This document shows, piece by piece, positions 49,215 to 61,989 of a stretch of DNA of 64,000 bases. How positions within the stretch are numbered: the stretch's first letter is position 1; each line of letters starts with the position of its first letter. The notes beneath the pieces are model-generated. The model worked only from the letters and a program-made list of their open reading frames with translations, searched no databases and had not been told where the DNA came from. The position numbers and the translations under genes were made by a program. Origin of the DNA: Phoronis australis (Eukaryota; Phoronida; Phoronidae). The stretch covers positions 651,199-715,198 of the forward strand of contig NMRA01000066.1 of the NCBI GenBank assembly GCA_002633005.1. The letters are read 5' to 3'.

Positions 49215-50160
49215 GTCCGTCAATTGTAGCAAATAATGAGATTGATGGCACTCTGACATAAATCCTATTATTTGGGGAAATACAATTATACAGCCCTTCA
49301 TCCTTCATTTCCAACTCCTAGTTAGTTCTTACCAAGCCCGATGGGAGCGCTGCTTGTTCTTTCCCTCCAGCTTCATGTTGGCCCAGCCTCAAGCAACAGT
49401 ACATTCACTCGTAAGTTTTCGTAATTAGACAATTTTATACCTCTCCCACCCTCCCTACCCAGGGTCCCGCAAAATCTCAAATCAACCGATTTATACCTTT
49501 CCCGCGCTCTCTCCCTTTTGTCGAACAAAATCTGCTGTTGGTTATTGTCGTTTTTACTGTCACTGCTGGTACCTCCTTCAAAGCAGGAGTGTGTTACCGT
49601 CCAGCAATAACCGACGTCATTGGCTAGCGACCCGACCTGTACTCTAGCGTCCATCCCTGCAGTTTGCTTCTCTCCACCCCGGTCACAGCTCTCGGCACAT
49701 ACTGAGCTACAACACCACGTTCCTTACAATATCTATTTTTATCACTCCGGCTGGTCTGCTCACTCAGCTTGTCCGGAACCTGCTTCGCAGGTTGTTATAG
49801 CCCAGTTGGCTCTTTGGTGTACCCACTTGGTACTTTATATGATATTTGCCCATTTGGCAGTTTGTACCCGTTATTGAATTTGCCATTTTGCTCGATCCAC
49901 TTGGTAGGCAATCGGCCAATACCCATTTGGTATTATGTACCCATTTGGTACTATGCTAAACTGTGCCACTTACATGTAGTATCCGATACTCAATTACACA
50001 TTGGGTATCGTAAATGTGTGTGTTATCTCTTATAATTAAGGAACCCATCTGGTTCCTTCCGTGAGATATTTACTTGTAGAGCTGTGACCCTGAAATTTCC
50101 AATACAGCTTGAAATATATATTATTCTTATTATTTTATTTGTCCCCAATAATTGTAAAGT
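49215..50160. other. Insertion within the inverted flank of unit 2
   Basis: Separates the two halves of the segment shared with 34,905-35,085. It contains degenerate CCCATTTGGTAC-type repeats at about 49,805-49,955. No coding feature was recognised. From 50,215 to 52,990 I also see no supported gene; ORFs at 50,296-50,505 and 52,598-52,879 have no family features. Confidence 0.45.
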
Positions 50161-52995
50161 GAACGAAGGACAGGTGTCATTGCAGAACGTCTCTTGTTGT
50201 GCGCTGTCTAGTAATCTAAACTAGTCAGGAGCTTGATAGAAACAAAGCTGGTCTCACATATTCACAAAGTGGGCATTTATTTCGTGCTTTAAAACATGAA
50301 TGTTAATAAATTCTACAGTTGGTGTACATTTTCCTCTCCAAGTCGCGTTCATGGTTTACACCATCAAAGATCAGCTTTGACTGATAAGAGGCACTCCTTC
50401 CAAAAATTAAGTCGGTTTGGAACTCCTCTTCAACTTGCCGATGCAATGGTTAAACAGATCTGCCTAAGAAGGAAAATTATTCACAATACTGAGTGGATAA
50501 GGTAATCGAAACCCGCGTTTGTCACCAGTAAACACATATGGAAAACTTTGTTTCCACCAGGAGGTGTTCAGAAATAAAGGTGCTTCTTTTTGACAACTGA
50601 AATACATTGAAAGCGGAAAGCAGTTGACAAATATGAGGTCGTTCCTGTAATAAAGTGCTGTAGGCATATGTAAATCAGACCCTGTTTTTAATAAATGCCA
50701 TGACCGGTCGAGACTGCACATTTCACTGGCTTTTTGATAGACAACATTTGCGATGGTGTTAAGAAATGACGCAGATAAAAGTACGATCTCTATGTCTCTG
50801 GTGGCATTATTTTGGGTAAATCTAAGTATTTGCTGTCGCGACAGTTTTTATGACAGTGTAATGATGACCACGCTATAAACACGCCACATCAAATCTGCAT
50901 GTCAAAACCGCTACCTACATGTACTCGCACATGTAGTATGGCAGTAATGAAATTATTTACTAGCTGTAACTACAAGTCTGTAAAAGGAAATTAGTGATTG
51001 TAAAAACAAAAAAGTTCTACGTCGTCAAAATCGATGGTAACCCCTCTCAAGCTCCTTTTCCCTAGCTTTACATAGTCGCAAATTCCGGTCGTTGGCGATT
51101 TACCCCGCGCCACGATAACCCAAGCCACTCTAACCCTGTAAATTAGTGGGAGTCACCGTTTACCGTGTTCTTACGGTCATGCGGTGAGACCAACTTAAAA
51201 ATTAATTTTATTCCAAAACAGATTTCCCTTTAGTTATCAGTCACCTGAATTTGTAATGTTCGAATTTCCCTGATACTCTCCACATATCCCCATGCATTCA
51301 AGCGAGGCACGTGATCACATTAGCATTACGCGTGTCCCGCACCTACAGAAAGTTCCGTACACCTGGTAGAGCTCAGTGGCTCTCAGGCAAATGTGAAAAT
51401 CTAGCGGAAATCACGTGTTCACATTTAAAATACATGTACGCGGTAATATCAGAGGTAATCTCACAAACTCTTGCTTTTTAGCGGGGTCCTAGCAAGGTCT
51501 TATTGTTATTGAACTCTTCCCTGGCTGTTCCTTGACGCCACGTGCAATACGTTATTCCACCAAACGACGGTGGCGTTCGAAGCAGTTGCTGCAACCTTTG
51601 CGTAACGTTTTCGCAGCCTTTCTCTCATCATTGTAAACAATTAGTTCTTGGATCAGTATTTAACTAACCTTGGATTGTTGGAATCATTATACAAGTACTG
51701 TAAAATTTTAAATGGATTAAGATAGAAAAAGATGCTTAATACATATTTTCCTTGGTTTGACTCTGTCGAACGGGTTTTATTCAATGATGTGCATCCGTTG
51801 TAAGACTTAATTCTAATTTCAAGCATGGAATTGCTCACTAACTGTTACATAAGAAACATTTTCAGTGTTTGCTTGAGTGTAAAAGACACTGAGCGCAGCA
51901 ACTCGTTCTGTGAAACAATTTTACACAGCGGGACGTCCCACCTATTGGATGGTAAAATTTAAGCTTCATATATGTACTAATGTTAGTAATGCATCTTCAA
52001 ATTCTGTTTTAAATTGAAAGCATCTGCCTACGTTTTGTTAAATTAATAAATTAATTGATTTTAACATATCAGATAAGTTAGCATGTCCGCCTTAGCTATG
52101 CAACACATCGGTTGTATTTAGTATTGCAAACACGATTCTTTATTCTTTACAAATTTTATGATCTTGCTATTTAGCGTTGTATGAAAATTTAGAACTAATA
52201 AAGTGTGTGCCATCTTCGTGTGGGATGCTTTCTATATTGTTTTTTCAGCATAATGGTTGCGACTCGAGAAAACTGATTCGATACCTTGCTGTGCAAAGCT
52301 TGTACAGTGAATCTCATGGCGTACAGTACATTGAACAGATACATCACGATTGCAAGAGAATAAAAAGCACACGGAACAAAGTACATGCAGTAAAGGAAAA
52401 ATGACTTTAGAGGAATTCACTCTTTCAGGCTCAGCGTGTTCCATTGGTACGTTACATAGAATTGTAGTTGTGACCTTTGTTTAGAAAGCATTTACTGGCG
52501 CTAGGCTGTAGCTGTGATGCAGAATTTAAACGTCGAAAAATATTGATTCGGAACTATCACTATATTTTACGAAAACATCGGAAGTAAAACGCCACTCATG
52601 TGCCGTATTGGGACTACACTGGTAAGATTTTGCTGGTGCCTATTTTTAGCTGGTTTTGCAACTTCCTTCTGTTCTATGGGCGCAATTTGTTTGCTTATCC
52701 TGTCCACATATTGCTTATATGCAAATTTACGAATATTATTAATTGCACAATCCTATCAAACTCGTTTTCCTCAAGAAACATTGCTTGAATTAATAAAAAG
52801 TCGCATCACAATATGGACAAATTTGCGATACCAATTGCGTTGTGAAAATGACCTTAATGCTTTGATTTTGGTACACTGACTTGTAGTTTTATATTTCTTC
52901 TATAGATAGTTGTTATTGTTCCTATTACATGTTTTACGATACAGATTTTGTCTATGAAATATATAGTATATTTTGTCCGTGAGAAGAATAGTGGG

Positions 52996-53820
52996 ATCTA
53001 AAACCTGTACAAAATTGCTTAAATGTAAGCCAGGCGATTTGAGAACTTGGGACAGAGGTGCTTAAATTTAAGCGAGATTTATTTAACACTTGTGCTTAAT
53101 TTTAAGCCAGAGTAGGAGATGTAGATTCCAGAACTTGTACAGCTATTCTTAACTTTAAGCGGGATTTATGTTACACTTGCCCTTAATTTTAAGCCAGACT
53201 AGGAGATGCCCGGCGATTCCAGAACTTGTACAGCTATTCTTAACTTTAAGCGGGATTTATGTTACACTTGCCCTTAATTTTAAGCCAGACTAGGAGATGC
53301 CCGGCGATTCCAGAACTGTTACAGCTATTCTTAACTTTAAGCGGGATTTATGTTACACTTGCCCTTAATTTTAAGCCAGACTAGGAGATGCCCGGCGATT
53401 CCAGAACTGTTACAGCTATTCTTAAATTTAAGCACGATTTGTTACTTACACTTGTGCTTAATTTTATGGTTGAGTGGGAGATGGCGGTTTTAAAACTTGT
53501 ACAGCTATTCTTAATTTCAAGCGGGATTTATGTTACTTACACTTGTGCTTAATTTTAAGCCAGAGTAGGAGATAGCAATTTTGAAACTTGTACAGATATT
53601 CTCAAATTTAAGCGGGATTTATGTTACACTTGTGCTTAATTTTAAGCCAAAGTAGGAGATGTTGATTCCGGAATTTGTACAGATATGCTTAAATTCAAGC
53701 GGGGTTTATGATACTTACATGTACACTAACCTTGTGCTTAATTTTAGACTCGAGTATTAGATGATGCTTTTAAAGCTTGAACAGATATTCTTAAATTTAA
53801 GCGGTATTTATGTTACTTGT
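52996..53820 (+). repeat. 91-bp minisatellite
   Basis: About nine copies. Each has AACTTGTACAGCTATTCTTA, AAGCGGGATTTATGTTAC, CTTAATTTTAAGCCAGA and TAGGAGATG. The central three are nearly identical and 91 bp apart (GGCGATTCC ends at 53,220, 53,311 and 53,402). Outer copies are more diverged. Confidence 0.92.
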
Positions 53821-55696
53821 TTCATTATTTATCAAAATCTGCCTATAAAATCGTGACTTTGGACCAAAATAAAAAAGTTTGAATTTTCAGTGGATTCGGT
53901 TTTCAAATGTTTATGTATCTACGAAAATGATAGCTGATTTTCTGACAGAAGCTAATCCTGTAAGAAATAATGATGCATAACTGAACTTATTTGCAAGTTG
54001 ACATTCGGAAAATTCGATCCATCATCAGATCCCCAAATACAGAAGTACACTAAGGGTATCAACAGTAAAATGTTAAAAGACAAAAATTGATGGTGGTATT
54101 TACTCATACTTCTATGCAAACGTGTCCTTTTGCTATGAGCTATGTCAATATGGTTATACCCTAGCAACAAAACTGGTGAAAAACATTATTGCTGCATGGT
54201 CGTGAGTAGTATTACACAGAAACCTTAACACACATTTGCGTCAGGAGCAACATTTTAGTTCTTTGCCAATTAACCAGACAGCATACCTGCTGCCGCCATT
54301 TTGCCACAGGTCAAATATTTCACTTGAGGCTCGGTTACGTTTCGTCCTCAGAATCCATCATTTGGGGGAATCGTGGTGATGTTATATCCATAACCGATGC
54401 GGAATTTGCATATCTCTTCCATGTCCTTCCCATAACAACAAAACCGCTTTTACATGTGCATTCAGTGATCAACAAACGAGCACACCCACGTTATCCGAGA
54501 ATTAAGTACATACTTCTCACCCAGAAAAAGACTATTTTCACAAAGCGAGAGAACGTGCGGGACCCTTTCAATGTACACCGGAAAAATGGTCCACTATGAA
54601 GTATTTAGCGATGAGAATTACTGAAGCATTCTTCTGTTTCATCATCAACTACTTTTCCCTGTGTCGGGATTACCTTGCATTTATTGAACACAGACTATCA
54701 TGAAGAGTGACAACGTTCGAGAAGACCATGCCAGAGGAGGACTTTTTCACCACCCGTTACACGTAAATGCTCGTTTGCAAACATTTTGCTCAGAACACCA
54801 CTTAAATGCAATGACCGGTTAGTGTTAGTTGTCTTACTATAATTTCAGTGCATGACAAATAGCTGCGACCAACACCCTTCACAATACGCTGCTCCATCCT
54901 TATTCTTCCTCAATACAGTGGACGTTTTGATGTCCTATATATCTTCTCGCGTTCACGTAATATGGTGCGTAAAGTCTAATTTCCCCTTGAACGTACTTAA
55001 CATAGAGTGGTGATAAAATCCTGCTTCCGTATATTGCTAGAGCATTGTCCGGACTGTGAAAACACTATAATAATCCAAAATCGGAAAATCCATCAGAAGA
55101 AGGCTTTAATGATGTCGTGAAGGAGTGATTAGTCAATCGACAAACTTGCACACACTTGTATTTGTATTCTAAGATAATAAATCAACAAGACATGCATAGA
55201 AAGCGTGTATTTCAAGTCAAGAATTGCTGCTACTGTATTAACACGTCTGACCTCCATTTAAAAAAACTTTTGGCTAAAATCAACCATAGTTAAGAAATTG
55301 GAGATTAGAATCGAACTCAGGTCTAATTGAGAAGAACTCACAGTTTAATATTGTTTTAGACCATTGCCAGTAAGTTGCTTTGTCACATTTCGTGCATCAT
55401 ATTGAACTATAACGCATTACATCACTGAGTTCTTTGAAAGCCGAGATATCTATGTTACTTGAGTTTGGAACAAGTCGAAAATCAGTTTTATACCTGTCCA
55501 GGCTCCAAATGAAAAATTATATTTAGCGACGGAAGAAGAGTCTCATAGCATCTTTTTATGATTAGTTAAGTGAGTTAACTACAGTATGAATATCAATAGT
55601 CGTGCGCATGATGAAGTCTTCTGACGAATTTGCAAGCAGATATACTTATGTTTCGAGTCGGTCGGAGTGTCCATAAAAGTCATCGGGTGCTACTGG

Positions 55697-55893
55697 TCAG
55701 TTTCCATGGCTTCCACACTTCCGGCAAAGACATGTAGGGCAGCCGTTTTTGTCATAGATCCTGCCGCATGCACATCTGTTCTTACACAGAGGGGGGCACG
55801 TTGGACACGGTTTGCACTTGCAGATGGGACAACCCTCAACCATGACGTTACCGCATGGACAGAATATCTTGCAGACGGGAGGACATTGTTTGA
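55697..55893 (-). CDS. Antistasin-like exon 4, copy 3
   Basis: 197 nt, acceptor TTTAAGTTCCAG, stop TGA. Repeats read CPPVCKIFCPCGNVMVEGCP and CPPLCKNRCACGRIYDKNGC, each followed by the C-x-x-C-x-C tail. Confidence 0.86.
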
Positions 55894-58800
55894 CTGGAAC
55901 TTAAAGCAAAGAAAAATTGGAACAAGCTGAAGCTTATGGATCCAGAAGTCATCACTTCCTGTTATCAACGTAAGTTGGCCTCAGCACGGTTGTTGTTCAT
56001 ATAGCAATTCACTGGTAATGGTAATTAGGCCTTTTAAATATCAAAATCTATCGTACATGTATAGCCATTGTAGTTACCGACAATCAGGCTCTAAATGACG
56101 TCATTTATGATCAATCGAATATTGACAATCTTCCCTTACCCAACGAACTCACAACGACATCACAACATGCATTGCTCGTGATTGGGATTTTTCAACGCTT
56201 GGTCGTCGCTCTAACGGTCACCAAACAACCCTCCATCACGTTTTATATCCCACTACGCCCGAACTTCAGAATTGACGTCATTATTAACTAGAACCTCAGA
56301 GTTTAAACTTACACCAATTGTCGATTGTCAATATCACCATGATGCGACAGAAGTAGCAGTTCTCATGCGAGAAATCTTTTTAACCAGTTGTATCATACAA
56401 CTTTTGACGAATGCTTTGTAATTAGTTATCAATCAAAACTGAATTTCATAATCTTTACGGGAAAATACAACATAGATACTTGTGGCCAATTTCTGAAATT
56501 CATTTAGCGCTTCCTTGTGCTGCGAAATTGCACCTTTGAGATTTGTAAACGCGAATTGCCAATTTTTTAAACTAATTTTGTCCTTGTTGATCATTTTGTG
56601 GCATCGACTTTTTTGTTCTCTTTGATGCTTTGGCATTTAAGTCTACAGACAAACGCCCTAAGGACCCTCCGAGAAGTGGGGCGGAAGTTGGATCCAAACA
56701 GACGGATGTAATGGACCAACACGGATCAATGAGATCGATTATAGCAACACAACAGCGCACATGTAGCAAGACACAGAAGAATACATCAAAGCAGAATGAA
56801 GTGTCTTTCGAAGATGGCAAGGCAGCGCTTGGATGCAATGTCAAGTGAGACAGCAGGTGAGCTGAGTCAGGACACTAACCACAGCACCAATTTATGCAAC
56901 CAATGGGGATGCAAGCCTTCCCAAAGAGAGGCCACCCACCTGAAGAAGGAAAAATGCAATCAAAACATAAATCAATTTAGGGACATGCTGTATACTATTG
57001 ATACAGTAGCGTAGCGTTCCCATTTCGAAGACTTCTACCGATCGTCTTAAGCCGAAGTGCTGGCGTTTGGGCCTTGGCGGAAAATGCTGTCACGTGTTCT
57101 GTAACGCATTTTCTTTGGTTGTTGATGTAATACACTAGTTCACACATATGATAGGTTTTGTGAGCACCCCCGCAACCAAAATGTCGGAAGGCTGATAAAA
57201 GTTTTCGACCCCAACTCTTCCGGATAGTAAGGACTATCAATTAATTATTCAAAGTTTGGACACGCAAACTTGTTTTAAAATAAAACTGAAAATAGAACAC
57301 TCACGCCCCACCATCAAATTCTTTCTACGCCTATGTAAAATTGAATGTGAAATTAATTTTTTCGAAAGACAAAAAGATCTGTTGACAATGTTTGCATTAT
57401 GAATAATAAAAATTTGGAGCATTTCACTAAAATCTTTCACGCCTATTTCAGAAAAGATTTTCGGATTGTGATTAATGTTTTTCTATACCGTAAGTGATTT
57501 AGATAGTTATGCTTTTGTTAATTAATGAAACTTCATAATCTCGGTTTACTATTTTAACGCTACTAAGTCTGCAGTTTATGATAAAAACTATGTCGTTTTG
57601 GTCGTCTGACTATCTCAACCAAACAAAACACAATTTGAACGCAGTGTGCAAGAGAATCTTTTGAACACCGAAATGTTTCCCAGCAACTTTCACCAACACG
57701 AAAATTGAGACAATCCACAGAGTGTTGAATTCTTTTATTTTCTTTAGTTTTGGTAGGGACAGGGGTGCTTGCTCATCTCAAACTAAAACAAACCAATTTA
57801 ACTGCGGTAAACTTGGTTAATAGAGTCCAGGTCTTTGTAAATAGATGTCTGCGACAAATCCTGAAGATTAAATGGTCGGATAGAATCACAAATAAGGAGA
57901 TTTGGCGAAAAACTCGGCACGAGAGGGTAGAGGCTCACATAAAGCGGCGAAAATGGAGGAGGGTGGGACACACCCTCAGAAAAGCTGACGAAAGCATCAC
58001 AAAACAAGACCTGTACTGGAACCTGCAGGGAAGTCGTCGACGAGGCAGACCAGTCTAAACGTGGAGGAGGACAATGGAAGCCGAACTCCGTGAGACCGAA
58101 TACAACATGCAGCAAATAAAACAGATGGCGAACAACAGGATTCGATGGCGTTCGGTCACACGCGCCCTATCCACCACGAGGTGGCAAGCGTTTTAACTCA
58201 AGGTAAGTGAAACTTTCATATCGAAGCAGTAAGTGAATTTAAATATTAAAAAATGTTACACTATAAATAAAATCCAACATCTTAATTTTTAAAGACAGCA
58301 CTGCAAGTGGCGTTAAACGGAGGGGGGGATTGATGTAACTTACCACACATACATGCTCTTCTCCGGGCAAAGAACCAGATCGTCTGTCTACGGTGTGGAG
58401 TCCCACGTCGGCATCTGCCTTGGGCAAGAAAGGTGACGTCGAGCGTTTGACATTTTCCCCGAGGATGGAAGTTGCACACAGCACTGTAGAATGGTCAAAA
58501 CATTACCTGGGACACGATTACATTATTTTTTCAATGTTAAGGTGCAGGGTAAGAACATTTGACCTTTTGATACAGACCAACATCTTGTTTTTTGTGTCTA
58601 CGGAGTTTTTTAGTTGACTGTGGGCAATAACATTCATGGGGCTGAGATTTCAGAAAATTAAATGAGATGTCCTTCCGATTTTTGATTTTTTAGTTCAAAT
58701 TCAAGATTGGGGAGGGACAGCGAAAGGCAGAGAGAGAGAGGGGAGGGGCGGGGGGGTTGTGGGGATGCAGGGGTTGTAGACGTGGGGGAGAGGAAGCGGG

Positions 58801-61255
58801 AAACTTCTTGTTAGTTTACATCTGCTACAATCTCTAAACGTCATGACTAGATCCCTCCAATATTATGCCATTAAGTTATTGAATGCCTTTCCGGATAAAG
58901 TCAAAGATGCTAAAACATTGGCTGCACTAAATTGACTTTCCGGACCCACCTGCCATCTGGCTAAGACATCTGATGGACGGTGTTTTTGCCTGTTGAGCCA
59001 GCACAACAAGAAAAATCCATCAAGTGTACCTAGTGTGTATATCCCAATGAACTGGCGTTTTCAACTGAAAGCCACGTCGTGTGCGTCCATGAAAAAATAC
59101 ACAGAATGTGCTGACCGAGTACGAGTGTGCTTGGATGTGGCGGAATTATTTTACAAGGAATGTATCAAGTTAGGCTCAAATCTTTAGGCACTAACGGCCA
59201 GCTTTACAGTTCACAGTGTGTTACAAAATGTTCTCCCACTAGCAAAAGATCGATCACTCCTATGATTTTCATGGGTAGCGAAAATCTGTGAAAAGTTTGC
59301 GACTGCGACTATTCTTACACAATTGTGTGGACCAGACTTAAAAATAAATTGCGACTGATTTATTCATTTCTATATTCCTAGTAATTTATGACGATTACTA
59401 TATGACAACATTAAAAACCAACACGTGTGCAAAATTCTTGGTGAGTTTTTGTTTGTAAGTAATGACGCGATTGAGTCGCAAAACGATGCGTGGGCACGCC
59501 AGAACCAAGTACTCCATTTTGACCTTAACAGAGAATTTCTATCCAGGTTTATTTCCTGTACTTGAATGTGAGGAAGCAAATGTGTGTTTTTTTCTTTTTC
59601 TCCGCTCATGAGCCATTCCAGTGGAGCAAGTTGAGGTCCATGATTTCAAATAAATGTCGAGAGCCGAATGGTAACTGTCATTGCACTGTCATGCCACTTA
59701 TTGCGTACTGTAGGTCCGATAAATGTGTTTCATATAATGTACCTTATGATAACTGTGGGTTTTCTCATCGAGAGATTGGCATGAGCTGTCTTACTACATC
59801 TCCTGTAGCGCTTTTCATTTTCCCATCTTACCAGAGATTAGTATTTTTTTACCCTACTTATGTTTAGTCACTACCTAATACTTGTAATTGTATTAATTCG
59901 GGAAATATGTCGATCATAAATGAGCTTACGACAAGCCTTGAAACATAGGTGTAATGAGTTATAGTCATTCTATTCGTGTTCTAAATAAGAATGACCACTC
60001 ACTTACGTTTCCGGACGACACACTGTGTTCTTTACAGGGCTAGAGTAGTATACCCCTCTGTATGACCGTGAATAGTAAGTCCGCTTTTTACACGGACGGG
60101 CAGGGTTATGCCAATTAAATTGTCGTGTCTCAAGCTCCTCTTGTACCTCTTCCTCCATGTTTGTATCTTTAGCTGTCAAGTCGTCAGCAAACGTCTCGAT
60201 GTTTCTTATGTCGATGTCACCTAGTCCATCTTTAGCCTCATTCATGACGTCATCTGCACGGGCGCACGCGTACAGGCATACCAGGATTACGGCGAGAAAA
60301 ACCTGTAAATTCAAATATCACGCTTAGTTGCTGACACTCAGCTGTCATGTAAATCGGTCTCGTTTTAAAGCAAATTGCCAATAAAAGAAGTAAACATATC
60401 ACCCTCACATAATAAAATGAACGTGGTGTAAGTGAAATCAACGATGAAATGAACAGAGTTAGCAGATAGAAGGGCATACAAGCAGAGAGCGTCGATGTAA
60501 AAAACGGCACGAAGTCCATAGGTCTAACAGAACAGAACCATCGTTCGGTAAACGGCTTATTCAACACAGTTTTTTGTGACTTATTAATAGAGACAAAAAA
60601 ACCTTTGACAGAAATGGGTCATTTTCTGAAAGCGAGAAGTCGTGTTGATTATTGTCTGGTTCTATTTATTTTCCAGCCATGTTGGTGTAAAAATGATCTT
60701 GAATGGACCCGCCCTTCAAATGCAAGGACAACCCTCGGGAGAAAGAACATACCGCGCGTTCAGTTTAACGCTGTTCACAAGAATGAATACTAAGACTTGT
60801 GAATTCACATTAACAACACGACATTTGGCCACTGGTCGCAATCTTTACCGACATGAGTTGTTCCTTATGACAAGGTTACGAGACTTCATATTCCGATAGA
60901 AAATAATTACATTCTATCTATCACCTTGTTTGATGTTGTCTCTTGCGATCTTCTTCAGCTCACATTTTTTCTCAGATAATCATTTTATATGCTGCTGTTA
61001 TAGCACACATTCTTAATGGTGCTGTCTCTTGGTTTAATGCCAACATGGGAGTCAATCCTCCTAGGTATGAAAGTCCTGACGTGATTATCAACAAAAGAAT
61101 TAGTAAACTTTTATACGACATATGGCAAACTATGCCTATCCCCTATAAAACGAATGGGGAAAGGTGAAAAGCAATTGATAACAAAGCACAGAATATAGAT
61201 TGCACTCTAGGTTAATACACTGCGAACAAGTTGCTTTACTTACAAACTTTTTCAT
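55697..61255 (-). CDS. Secreted antistasin-domain protein, copy 3
   Basis: Four exons: 61255-61244, 60302-60007, 58483-58344 and 55893-55697, phases 0, 2 and 1, 214 residues. All splice sites are canonical and a good TATA box (CATATAAAC) lies about 60 nt upstream of the ATG, so this copy looks the most complete. The order is: signal peptide MKKFVFLAVILVCLYACARA; acidic propeptide ending LETRQ; PARPCKKRTYYSRSYRGVYY; the five-Cys exon; and two antistasin-like repeats with 16 Cys. The antistasin repeats imply a secreted protease inhibitor acting outside the cell or in the secretory path. The target protease cannot be told from sequence. A LINE fragment sits in intron 3 without touching the splice sites. 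Confidence 0.85.
57810..58204 (+). mobile_element. LINE 3' fragment (RTE/CR1-type ORF C-terminus)
   Basis: The plus strand encodes NRCLRQILKIKWSDRITNKE, KWRRVGHTLRKADESITKQ and WNLQGSRRRGRPV, then a stop, then TWRRTMEAELRE and RIRWRSVTRALSTTRW. This is the typical C-terminal tail after the reverse transcriptase of LINEs in many invertebrates. The internal TAA shows it is dead. Absent from the same place in units 1 and 2 (27,045 and 41,935), so it inserted after the duplications. Confidence 0.82.
58344..58483 (-). CDS. Antistasin gene exon 3, copy 3
   Basis: 140 nt, acceptor CCATTCTACAG, donor TGTG|GTAAGT. It encodes AVCNFHPRGKCQTLDVTFLA, QGRCRRGTPHRRQTIWFF and ARRRACMC. Confidence 0.82.
60007..60302 (-). 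CDS. Antistasin gene exon 2, copy 3
   Basis: 296 nt, acceptor GAATTTACAG|GTTTTT, donor GGAAAC|GTAAGT. It starts VFLAVILVCLYACARADDV. The propeptide is one or two residues shorter than in the other copies, while the Tyr/Arg-rich part is almost unchanged. Confidence 0.86.
61244..61255 (-). CDS. Antistasin gene coding exon 1, copy 3 (MKKF)
   Basis: ATGAAAAAGTTT followed by GTAAGTAAAG. Phase 0 out, completing the signal peptide of exon 2. Confidence 0.82.
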
Positions 61256-61311
61256 CTTAACCGCACGGCAGAATGAGATAAAGTACAATGTATTTCCTTC
61301 ACAAACCTCTC

Positions 61312-61320
61312 GTTTATATG
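61312..61320 (-). promoter_or_regulatory. TATA box, copy 3
   Basis: Minus strand CATATAAAC about 60 nt upstream of the ATG. With usual spacing, transcription would start near 61,285, giving a 5' leader of about 30 nt. Confidence 0.55.
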
Positions 61321-61989
61321 CAAGTATAAGCGTGATCGCAATGTCGTGACCCTGTCATAACCCCAGTTTAGTGTTTTACAACGCAGCACACCTCATTGAA
61401 AAAAATCGCAGATTTCATTTTTTTGATGTTCCTTACATACCGGAAAGAAAAGACAATTTATGTCCAGAAAATTCACTTGTCCATAATAAATTAACCAGCC
61501 TAGATTCCCTGGCTCCTTATAAAAGTTTGCAGATCTTGGCGTCCAGCTTAACTATGCTATTTCTCATTAAAACCGTGAATATTCAAATTCTTAGCCAGCT
61601 CCACCAAGTGATTTCCTGGAGAACTGTTTGTCAAAGTCTAATCAGGAAAAGAGAGTTTTCTAAATAAATTGTAGTCTTAAAGAAAACGCCTCGACTGTTA
61701 CACTTAAAAAATAAAAAAATAAAATAACAAAAACTGAACCTCGTTTCCGGTAAGTGTAAAAGAGAAAAGAAAAACAACGATCAAATATATTTGGGTGCCA
61801 TTTTGATACATCAGTGTTCTCCACGACCAGTTTTAACATGTAGCTTCAACAGGGTAGCGTTCAGTGATGCAAGGACCTCGCAAAAAATTTAGCCAAAATC
61901 ACGCGTCCTCATTTAAAATACATGGCAACATCTCTCGTAATCTTGCGAAGTCTTGTTTTTCAACGAAGTCCTGGCGTTACCGTGAACTC

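Larger units (their letters stand above)
38450..51550. repeat. Segmental duplication unit 2
   Basis: Same block order as unit 1, with several changes. It lacks the sequence equivalent to 25,130-26,100 and to 27,830-27,960. It has gained a 919-bp insertion and a Penelope fragment. The far end (49.1-50.2 kb) contains a part inverted relative to unit 1. Limits are approximate. Confidence 0.75.
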
